Assembly: GCA_024280855.1 (NCBI GenBank)
Contig: JAJRPG010000093.1
Location: 1-64,000, forward strand
Direction: 5' to 3'
Length of the DNA: 64,000 bases
Origin: Planctomycetota bacterium
GTDB lineage: Bacteria; Planctomycetota; Phycisphaerae; UBA1845
Positions 54,269-61,166 of the stretch are shown one piece after another. The notes below the pieces were generated by a model that was not told where the DNA came from, ran no database searches, and saw nothing but the letters and a program-made list of their open reading frames with translations. The translations under genes and the position numbers were made by a program. Numbering within the stretch: position 1 is the first letter of the stretch; each line of letters opens with the position of its first letter.

Positions 54269-56736
54269 TGTCCAACAAACCAACAACCGACACATTTTTA
54301 TCGCTACTATTTGAACCAGACGATCTAATCGAATTCAGACTAATTGAGTCATACGTTCTAAATAACAAGAAAATATCTTCTCCCCCTATTCGTTTGTGGG
54401 TGAAACGTAAGGACTGGGACACTCAATACGATGAGATTAAGAACCGTAACGACAACGGCTACAATTCATTTTTTGGCGTCTGTCCACGCTTAGAAGTGGG
54501 TAAAGCTAAAAAGGCAGACATTCCACTTGTCCGTACTTTGTGGATAGACGTTGACTATTGCGATACTAAAGACTTCAAGAGCCGACTGGATGGCACTGAG
54601 TTACCTGAGCCGTCTATTGTAGTCCACAGCGGTAATGGCATACACGCCTATTGGCTCTTGGCTGAGGCTGTAGAGCTTAATTCTGATGCTGATAGACAAC
54701 TTATCGAGGGGTTGAACAAGTCATTCAAAGTGGCTCTTGGTGGCGACCACACTCACGACGTAACCCGTATACTGCGACTTCCTCATCCAGAGTTATTCAA
54801 CGTCAAGAACCATAGGAATGGAGCCACACCAAAGCCTGTGACGCTGATAAAAGCTGATGACGTTAGATATACAATCAAAGAGCTAGAGGCTGTCTGTGAG
54901 CCTTATAAGGCTCTTACAACCACAAGCAAAAAAAAGAACAACGCTACTCAGAGGGACGGAGTGGTTTCCTCGCTTGGCAGTGATGCTAAGTCCCCTCTGA
55001 GTAGCTTTAATACTGACAGAAGCACAAAAGATTTTGGGACTATTTGTCACCTCATCCGCGAGGGTAAGACTAAGGATGAGGCGTGGACGATTGTTAAAAA
55101 TACGAGTAAATTCGCAGAGAGAGATTGCAGCTATTTTGAACAAACTTGGAAGAATGCGCAAAGTGACGTTATGAGCCAACAACAAGATAATAGCCAAGCT
55201 AGTGGCACTGTTAAAAACCCATTTATTACCCCTGATTCTATAGCAGAACCAAAAGCTTTTAATACTGATGGACTGCCAAAGTTTATCAAAGAGACGATAG
55301 ATTATATGGCTGATGTCCATAATGTTGATAAGTCAATACCGGCAACTTGGCTACTTGCCACGCTGTCAGCATCTACGGCTAACCTTATGTCAACTATATC
55401 CCCCTTTGCTAATAAACCTTGTGGAACTGAACTACTTACAATTATAGTAGGCAAGTCAGCAAGTGGTAAAACTTATGGTGGGAGTCCACTTGTACAATCA
55501 TTTTCTAAATGCCAAGAACAAGCGGATAGAGATTTCAAAAAAACTTTATTGAAGCTTAAAGTTAAAAAACGTAATCTTGAAGATGAGGAAAAATCTGTAA
55601 GAACTCAACTCACAAAAGAACGAACCAATCCCAAACATACTAAAACCTCAATTACTCATCTTGAGGATAAGCTTGTAGATATAGCACAAAGTATACAAGA
55701 TGCAGAGGACGACTGTAGAGGCGGTAGCTGTCAATATGATGACACAACAGGAGCCGCATTGTTAGAGGATATGAAAGTTACCTTTGATAGAGCCGCTTTT
55801 GTAGGCTCTGAAAGTACAGGATTAAAAAATTTGCTTGCTGGCTCATCTGAACTTGGCTCTGCTGAGGGTATCTTATTAAAATCTTTTGATAGAGATTTTA
55901 TAAAAAGAAAACGTAAAGGTAGCTCAAATTCACCACAAGCACCACACACTCTACATAGTCCAGCAATTACTATGCTTGCGACATATACTCCAGAACTTTT
56001 TGAGATAGAACTAAAAAAACCTGTATTTTCAAATTCTGGATTACTACAAAGATGTTTAGTGGGATATTGCAAAAAAAGAAAACCCGACTATATCACTGAA
56101 AAAAAGATAAAAGAACTAACTAAATGGAACGCTCTTATTACTGAACTTTGTAATATACCAATACCAGTAGACGCCACAACAAAAAATGTATCACCCGTCG
56201 AAGTATCTGTTGAGACTAAAGCTATAAAGTGGCTAAGAACTAATGTACAAAAGTATATGGAAACTGTCTATTATAGCGAAGTGATGGAAGAGGATTTCAA
56301 AACTTGGGTTGAGCGTATGCCACAAATGATAGTTAGAATAGCTGGCATATTACATATAGTCCGTCATAAAAGTAACTATACTAAGCACAAAATCATACTC
56401 GAAGATTTACAACATGCTTGGAATATATATCAGTATTATGCGTCGTCCGCATGTTTTATATTATTCTCACCGGCACGATCTTTTATGGACAGTAATTCTA
56501 ATCTAAATTGGCTGTGGAAGTATGCAGCCTTAAATCCTGAGCCATTCAATAAAAAGACTATAAACAATAAGCACGAGTGGAAACGATTGGCAAGTCAAAC
56601 AAGAGCCAAGGGAGCCGAGATAGTATTAGCAGAGGCACTAGATAGTGGCATATTAAGCTACAATACAAGTAACAAACAATACGAGATAACCGCAGAGGCT
56701 CGTGATTACTACCACCAAATGAAAGGGGTAAAATGA
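54268..56736 (+). CDS. Primase-helicase replication protein (RepB-like primase plus DUF3987-type ATPase)
   Basis: A two-part 822-residue replication protein. The N-terminal ~200 residues look like an archaeo-eukaryotic-type primase: LWIDVDYCD supplies the metal-binding DxD, then HSGNGIHAYWLL, and DVTRILRLPHPELFNVKN. The C-terminal part, from ~340, is an ATPase of the DUF3987 kind, with Walker A VGKSASGKTYGGS, a long coiled coil (LKLKVKKRNLEDEEKS onwards) and a Walker B-like region. A middle segment (KDFGTICHLIREGKTKDEAW) resembles the linker seen in phage primases. It likely starts replication at the iterons upstream. It overlaps the next gene by four bases. Confidence 0.82.
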   Translation: MSNKPTTDTFLSLLFEPDDLIEFRLIESYVLNNKKISSPPIRLWVKRKDWDTQYDEIKNRNDNGYNSFFGVCPRLEVGKAKKADIPLVRTLWIDVDYCDTKDFKSRLDGTELPEPSIVVHSGNGIHAYWLLAEAVELNSDADRQLIEGLNKSFKVALGGDHTHDVTRILRLPHPELFNVKNHRNGATPKPVTLIKADDVRYTIKELEAVCEPYKALTTTSKKKNNATQRDGVVSSLGSDAKSPLSSFNTDRSTKDFGTICHLIREGKTKDEAWTIVKNTSKFAERDCSYFEQTWKNAQSDVMSQQQDNSQASGTVKNPFITPDSIAEPKAFNTDGLPKFIKETIDYMADVHNVDKSIPATWLLATLSASTANLMSTISPFANKPCGTELLTIIVGKSASGKTYGGSPLVQSFSKCQEQADRDFKKTLLKLKVKKRNLEDEEKSVRTQLTKERTNPKHTKTSITHLEDKLVDIAQSIQDAEDDCRGGSCQYDDTTGAALLEDMKVTFDRAAFVGSESTGLKNLLAGSSELGSAEGILLKSFDRDFIKRKRKGSSNSPQAPHTLHSPAITMLATYTPELFEIELKKPVFSNSGLLQRCLVGYCKKRKPDYITEKKIKELTKWNALITELCNIPIPVDATTKNVSPVEVSVETKAIKWLRTNVQKYMETVYYSEVMEEDFKTWVERMPQMIVRIAGILHIVRHKSNYTKHKIILEDLQHAWNIYQYYASSACFILFSPARSFMDSNSNLNWLWKYAALNPEPFNKKTINNKHEWKRLASQTRAKGAEIVLAEALDSGILSYNTSNKQYEITAEARDYYHQMKGVK

Positions 56737-56972
56737 ACATATTAACACCAGAACTACATATTCAAGTCCGCAAGATTGTTTGTAATATGATCTATAACGA
56801 ACAACCACTACAGCCGTATAGTGACAGGACTATGGCAGAGGCAATGGAACTTATCCACAACATACCGGACATATCAGAGTACCGTATACTCAAGCTCCGC
56901 GAAGAACTAGGCTACCCCACTTCGTCCCAACGCAAAGCAAAAGCTGTGGACAAGATAAAGAGCAAGAAATGA
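56733..56972 (+). CDS. 79-residue protein resembling the sigma-54 DNA-binding domain, copy 1
   Basis: A small protein (MNILTPELHIQVRKIVCNMI...). Its C-terminal half follows the plan of the RpoN (sigma-54) DNA-binding domain: a helix ending NEQPLQP, then YSDRTMAEAMELI, then YRILKLREELGYPTSSQRK. RpoN ends with a very similar sequence (PLSDQKIADLL, then the RpoN box ARRTVAKYREELGIPSS). The box itself is changed (DISEYRILKLREELG). It overlaps the primase gene and the next copy by four bases each. Role unknown; DNA binding is inferred. Confidence 0.7.
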   Translation: MNILTPELHIQVRKIVCNMIYNEQPLQPYSDRTMAEAMELIHNIPDISEYRILKLREELGYPTSSQRKAKAVDKIKSKK

Positions 56973-57208
56973 TTATCAAATATACATCCGACTTTGAAAC
57001 AAAATGTACAAAAATGGTAAACGCTCTCATCACTGGCGAGTACCCGTTAAATCCTATTACTGACAGGATAATGGCAGAGTCTATCAAGCTTTATCACGAT
57101 ATAGACATAACTGAATACAGGGTATCTATGCTGAGAAAATCACTGGGTAAGGACTGTTCTGTACTTCGCAAATTGCACGAGAAAAAAAGATACTTGGGGG
57201 GGAACTAA
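56969..57208 (+). CDS. 79-residue protein resembling the sigma-54 DNA-binding domain, copy 2
   Basis: A paralogue of the preceding protein with the same length. It shares the pattern ITGEYPLNPITDRIMAES then DIDITEYRVSMLRKSLG. It lacks the SSQRK ending (KDCSVLRKL instead). It ends in a run of GGGGGG that serves as ribosome site for the next small frame. The tandem pair may form a dimer or two competing regulators. Confidence 0.68.
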   Translation: MIIKYTSDFETKCTKMVNALITGEYPLNPITDRIMAESIKLYHDIDITEYRVSMLRKSLGKDCSVLRKLHEKKRYLGGN

Positions 57209-57300
57209 TGCTAACAACTTATATAAGTTTGACTATATTTTACGCTTCATTTTTCACGTTGCTATACACGCTAGTACAGCCAATGTTTAACAACGATTAG
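57208..57300 (+). CDS. 30-residue membrane peptide, coupled to the previous gene
   Basis: The ATG overlaps the previous stop (TAATG) and GGGGGGAA lies just upstream, so it is likely translated. The peptide (MLTTYISLTIFYASFFTLLY, then TLVQPMFNND) is one hydrophobic helix. Small peptides like this in phage elements can be toxins, holins or regulators. No family can be given. Confidence 0.5.
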   Translation: MLTTYISLTIFYASFFTLLYTLVQPMFNND

Positions 57301-57331
57301 AAGCGTATCAAGTACAAATACCCTACCCTTT

Positions 57332-57366
57332 AGCTCTTATAATTCAAACCTATAAGAGCTAATTTT
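57332..57366 (+). terminator. Terminator of the primase operon
   Basis: AGCTCTTATA (57332-57341) pairs perfectly with TATAAGAGCT (57351-57360) across nine bases, followed by AATTTTA. Confidence 0.65.
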
Positions 57367-57376
57367 ATGTCTGTAT

Positions 57377-57420
57377 ATAAAAATAGTCCACTCAAGCACG
57401 TAACTACTCAAGTGGACTAT
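57377..57420 (-). terminator. Terminator of the capsid gene
   Basis: On the minus strand ATAGTCCACT and AGTGGACTAT form a 10-bp stem (57383-57420), followed by TTTTTATATA. It faces the terminator of the primase operon. Confidence 0.75.
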
Positions 57421-57467
57421 AAATGGAATTTCACCGTCAACGAGACGGCAATCTACAAGAAATATGT

Positions 57468-58790
57468 TTAAGGCGTGATACCTATAATTTTTGTAAATGC
57501 TTGTGGATGAGCTAAAGCAATGTCAACTCTCATTACAGCCAAAAAGCCATATTGATAATTAGCACTGTACAAGTCCTTCAAGACTTCGATACGCAACGAT
57601 GAGCGAATACCCACAAGTACCTGACTGAAGTCACCCACGATGATCGTAGAGGCATCTGAGGCAGTACCTTGGGTTTCATTTATTGGCATATTACTTGTGG
57701 TATACATTGGTATCTTTTCGATAGCTGCTGGCTTGCGTAGTGGTTGATTTGTAGTATCCGCAAACTTAGCTATGGTTTGCCAAGTCCGTGGCGCCATAAC
57801 AATACCACTCATATCACCACCAAAGTTATCGTCTCGGATCAACTTGATACCGTCGATTATCTCATCATAGGAAGTGATAGCCGCTCCATTCACTCCAAGT
57901 GACACGCTGTTGACTCCAGTAGTCAAAGTAATACCTGTAGGCTGATTAGAAGCACCAGAGCCGAGTAATATAGCTCTGTCTAATTCGGCTGCAATAGCAC
58001 CCGTAAATGCTTGCTCAAGTGAATTCTTGATATTGCTACTATCCTCAAGTAACTCACGAGATATTTTGATAAGAGCTGTCATTTTCTTAGGCACAAAAGT
58101 GATAGCTGAGAATGCGGGATCAGCGTCACTGATAGTAGCATTTTCCGGTGTCCACGACACCGTAGCGTCTGTGGATAGTTTAGCTATACGAGTTGAGTCT
58201 GAGTTAAGAACCACTGTTTTAGCACCAGCCTTAAATGCCACGCTCTTGGCACGTAGTTTGTCAATAACTTGAGGCAATAGATTTGTAGGCGTAGTAAAGC
58301 CACCTGTGGAGTCTGTACCCTCTGCCAAAGCTCTACGCTCTATATTATTTTGTGGACCAAGTACAGCCGCTCTAAGCATACCACCAAGAGATAAACCCTT
58401 GTATTCGCCTGAGTCTCTTACTGTACTGACTGTAGTTGCTACGCTCTTACCCTTGGGTATGACGTGAACGCTTCTACCCTCTTTGTCTATCCACAACTCG
58501 TTATCAGTATTGCCAAACATTTCGGCTCTTGTTTTGAAGCCACCAGAACCGCCGTCTGGATACAAATCACCAATACCACTAGTATCGTTTATCTCCATTC
58601 GCTCTTCTGCTAATAGAGCCTCAAGCTTTACGTCCACGCTATCGTATTCAGCATTAACTTTGTTAAATTCTTTGTCTAACTTTTTAGGCACGTCTGTACC
58701 ATTTTCCATATGTTCTGCGATAGTATCAACCATAGGTTTCATCCTAAGTCTAATACTCTCTCTTTGCTCTTGCAATTTTCTTATTTGCAT
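57468..58790 (-). CDS. HK97-family phage major capsid protein
   Basis: A virion shell protein of 440 residues. The N-terminal ~75 residues are a charged coiled coil (LQEQRESIRLRMKPMVDT), like the scaffolding delta domain of HK97. The HK97 fold follows: EGTDSTGGFTTPTNLLPQVI at the N-arm, SWTPENATISDADPAFSAIT and FVPKKMTALIKISRELLEDS in the E-loop and P-domain, then AAELDRAILLGSGASNQPTG, GIVMAPRTWQTIAKF, IIVGDFSQVLVGIRSSLRIE, and the end FLAVMRVDIALAHPQAFTKI. Phages normally encode a protease and portal beside it; neither is here. It is the only structural gene in the element and is transcribed against the replication genes. GGGGGAAGAAAG lies upstream. Confidence 0.9.
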   Translation of the reverse strand: MQIRKLQEQRESIRLRMKPMVDTIAEHMENGTDVPKKLDKEFNKVNAEYDSVDVKLEALLAEERMEINDTSGIGDLYPDGGSGGFKTRAEMFGNTDNELWIDKEGRSVHVIPKGKSVATTVSTVRDSGEYKGLSLGGMLRAAVLGPQNNIERRALAEGTDSTGGFTTPTNLLPQVIDKLRAKSVAFKAGAKTVVLNSDSTRIAKLSTDATVSWTPENATISDADPAFSAITFVPKKMTALIKISRELLEDSSNIKNSLEQAFTGAIAAELDRAILLGSGASNQPTGITLTTGVNSVSLGVNGAAITSYDEIIDGIKLIRDDNFGGDMSGIVMAPRTWQTIAKFADTTNQPLRKPAAIEKIPMYTTSNMPINETQGTASDASTIIVGDFSQVLVGIRSSLRIEVLKDLYSANYQYGFLAVMRVDIALAHPQAFTKIIGITP

Positions 58791-58806
58791 AATTTATCTA
58801 CTTTCT

Positions 58807-58822
58807 TCCCCCACAATGGGGA
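58807..58822 (-). promoter_or_regulatory. Hairpin in the capsid gene leader
   Basis: TCCCC-ATTGT-GGGGGA forms a stem of five to six pairs, 17-32 bases before the capsid start. It pairs with the purine-rich ribosome site, so it may limit translation. This is inference from one short stem. Confidence 0.35.
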
Positions 58823-58928
58823 GACTATTTGTTTTGTCTAATTATCCGCTCCACACTCTCGGACAGATTTGACTGTCTTACTTGTGGCACTACAAACGAT
58901 TTGACGTGAGTAGCATATCGAAATTTGT

Positions 58929-59342
58929 TTATACTTGTTCTGCTAATTTAGCAGATTTAAGAGCTTCAAAGGTAGCTGACAACACGTTGTATGCAGTACC
59001 TTTTCTGAACTTAATATACTCAAAGGGAGCCGTATACATTGTATAAGTCTGGCTCATTTTGATATTAACACCCTCTTGTAGTGAGGCTGTCCGCATATCT
59101 TCGTCGTCACTTCTAATCTTATCTTGATGAGTTTTTTCACTTACTGCAAATGGAAGAACTAGAGAATTTTCTAGCTCAAAATATGTCTGTAACCACTCGA
59201 CTGTATCACTCGTATATCCACGCACTGTACCTACTTGAACTACTGGCTCTTGATTTTGCATAGTCAAGGCGTATTGTACTCGTGGATAAGTTATGTTGAT
59301 TTTAGCTGCCATCTCTTTGATGGTAAAATATCGTTTAGTCAT
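58929..59342 (-). CDS. Helix-turn-helix protein, excisionase/MerR-like
   Basis: A 137-residue protein. The first ~55 residues fit a winged HTH of the excisionase type (YFTIKEMAAKINITYPRVQY, then GYTSDTVEWLQTYF). The rest has no family that I know. It may control excision or the capsid gene that follows 138 bases on. AGGAG lies about eleven bases upstream of the ATG. Confidence 0.65.
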   Translation of the reverse strand: MTKRYFTIKEMAAKINITYPRVQYALTMQNQEPVVQVGTVRGYTSDTVEWLQTYFELENSLVLPFAVSEKTHQDKIRSDDEDMRTASLQEGVNIKMSQTYTMYTAPFEYIKFRKGTAYNVLSATFEALKSAKLAEQV

Positions 59343-59690
59343 TTTGTTGTAAGCTCCTATTTGTTGCTCTATCTATACTTACAACTTTTTGGCTGTAGTA
59401 TCCTCTATATTTGATAACTTTATTATTATACAACAAAGAGTGACAGACTTATGGCATTTATCCACAAGAGGATAGAAGAGGGAGCTAGTGGACTGCTCAA
59501 ATGATCTAAGACTGGACCATTTGCGGATGAGCCAGTAGCTCAAAGGATCAAGAACTTGATCTTTTCATTAGGCTGTGAATAGTTGAGCTTCCAGAGGCTT
59601 ACCCCCCTCTTATTGGCTCTAAAACGGCTACAACCTAAAGGCGTAACCTAAAGTAATGACAAAACAGCCTTTACGCTACCTTAAAGGCAT
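59343..59690. promoter_or_regulatory. Right-end regulatory region: palindrome and arm-type sites
   Basis: GATCAAG-AA-CTTGATC at 59546-59561 is a near-perfect palindrome with A/T flanks and could be an operator for the HTH protein. CAACCTAAAGGC at 59631-59642 and TAACCTAAAG at 59644-59653 match the left arm site. No gene is seen. Confidence 0.45.
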
Positions 59691-59696
59691 ATGATT

Positions 59697-59723
59697 ACAG
59701 GTTCGAGTCCTGTATCGCCCAGT
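59697..59723 (+). repeat. attR: 27-bp direct repeat
   Basis: Identical to 51849-51875. It holds only the T arm and acceptor end of tRNA-Val, not a whole tRNA, so it marks the far end of the integrated element. Confidence 0.92.
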
Positions 59724-59917
59724 TTCCTAAGTCTTGATGTATTCAAGAGTTATGCTCGATACACATCTTAGACCCTAACCCAAACCTGCCCAAAAACCAG
59801 AGAAAGTGTCTGAATTCATGATGTTCAGAATTTCAAATGGCCAAAACATCAAAATTGGAGTAAACGCGCAGACGATCCCCAAGGTTGGAAATAGAGTCGA
59901 ATGCTGCAAACAAGGAC

Positions 59918-60952
59918 TCAGGCTGCTCGTCGATACAGATGATGCAAACCACCAACTTGTGGAATCGATATAACTTCGCCGCGATGTGGCGGTTCAACCT
60001 CTCTTGCTACCGGCGCGTTTCGATCCAAAGAAAGATGAGTTCTCGCCTCATGATAATAATCAAAATACGACGACAAAATGCGCTTGAGATGTTTCTCGTT
60101 GAGGACGATGACGTGATCAAGACACTCTCGCCTGATTGATCCAATTATTCTTTCTGCGTAAGGATTCTGCCAAGGCGACCTGGGAGCCGTAACGACTTCC
60201 TCAATGCCCATATTCATTACCCGCTGCTGAAAATCGCTACCGAAGATTCCATCGCGATCACGTATCAGAAACCGTGGCGAGGTGTCATAGGGAAACGCTT
60301 CGACAATTTGTTGTGCTGTCCATTGGGCGGTTGGATGCTCGGTTACGTTGAAATGAACAACTTTGCGCCGATCATGTTTCAAAACTACAAAAGCAAATAG
60401 AACACGAAATGTCGCTGTCGGAACAGTGAAAAAGTCGATGGCCACAATGTCAATCAGATGGTTATCCAGGAACGTTCGCCAAGTTTGTGACGGCGGCTTT
60501 CGATGTGTTACTCTATACTTGTTCACAGTGGTCTCGGATACAATATGCCCCAATAAGGCAAGCTCCGACTGAATGCGTGGGACACCCCAAGTCGGATTTT
60601 CCAACGACATGCGTCGAATGAGTTTTCGAATCTCTGCTTCGATCTTCGGTCGCCCCACCGTATTGTGCCGCGACTTCCATCGCCAATAGAGTTTGAAACC
60701 TTGTTTATGCCAGCCAACGACCGTATCAGGCTGCACAATGAGCAATACATTTCGCCAGTTTGGCCACAACCTAGAAAGCCAAACCCAGAAGATTCCATCT
60801 CGCTTTCGTAACTTTGGTCGTTTGGCGGAATGATTGAGAACAGCGAGTTGTTGTCGAAGAGCAAGATTCTCAGCGGCAAGATCAGCTTGTGTCCTGACAA
60901 GCGACCGAAACAACACTACGATCATATGAAAAACACTCATCCCTGACTCCAT
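59918..60952 (-). CDS. Transposase with rve (DDE) integrase core
   Basis: A 344-residue recombinase of the retroviral-integrase type, similar to IS3 ORFB/IS481-like enzymes. A Leu-rich N-terminal helix (DLAAENLALRQQLAVLNHSA) is followed by an HTH region (RKLIRRMSLENPTWGVPRIQ). The DDE catalytic residues lie in DIVAIDFFTVPT, RFLIRDRDGIFGSDF and SPWQNPYAERIIGSIRRECL. I could not find terminal inverted repeats in the flanks (59724-59917 and 60953-61166), so the limits of the insertion are unknown. It sits 195 bases outside attR. Confidence 0.88.
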   Translation of the reverse strand: MESGMSVFHMIVVLFRSLVRTQADLAAENLALRQQLAVLNHSAKRPKLRKRDGIFWVWLSRLWPNWRNVLLIVQPDTVVGWHKQGFKLYWRWKSRHNTVGRPKIEAEIRKLIRRMSLENPTWGVPRIQSELALLGHIVSETTVNKYRVTHRKPPSQTWRTFLDNHLIDIVAIDFFTVPTATFRVLFAFVVLKHDRRKVVHFNVTEHPTAQWTAQQIVEAFPYDTSPRFLIRDRDGIFGSDFQQRVMNMGIEEVVTAPRSPWQNPYAERIIGSIRRECLDHVIVLNEKHLKRILSSYFDYYHEARTHLSLDRNAPVAREVEPPHRGEVISIPQVGGLHHLYRRAA

Positions 60953-61166
60953 TTACACTCGATTTCAATTTCGTAAACGTAATGCGGCTAGAGATCCAGT
61001 CAATTCATAAGTCTTTTGCTGACAAGGAGTACGGAATAAACGGGATGGACAGGACCACTACACCGGTAGTGGCTCACTTGTGAAGCGCCCGAGCATAAGA
61101 AATTAATAGGGCAATTATCATCCAATGATAAGCATACAATCCGTGTTGGTTACAAACTTGCAAGCA

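Larger units (their letters stand above)
51849..59723. mobile_element. tRNA-Val-integrated element of about 7.8 kb, phage-satellite-like
   Basis: The limits are set by the 27-bp direct repeats. Content in order: tyrosine integrase (+), iteron-rich gap, primase-helicase (+), two sigma-54-box-like small proteins (+), a 30-residue membrane peptide (+), two facing terminators, an HK97-type major capsid protein (-), and a helix-turn-helix protein (-). The DNA is AT-richer than its surroundings. Terminase, portal, protease, tail and lysis genes are absent, so a helper phage would be needed for spread. This fits no satellite family I can name exactly. Confidence 0.85.

Noticed and set aside
58240-58262. 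A -24/-12 sigma-54 promoter (TTGGCACGTAGTTTGTCA)
   Set aside because: It has a good -24 half but lacks GC at -12, and lies inside the capsid gene on the non-coding strand.
58885-58910. Another -24-like site, TGGCACTACAAACGATTT
   Set aside because: It has GA in place of GC at -12 and points away from the capsid gene.
59690-59725. A second tRNA-Val at the right end of the element
   Set aside because: Only the T arm and acceptor 3' end are present; D arm and anticodon arm are missing, so this is attR.
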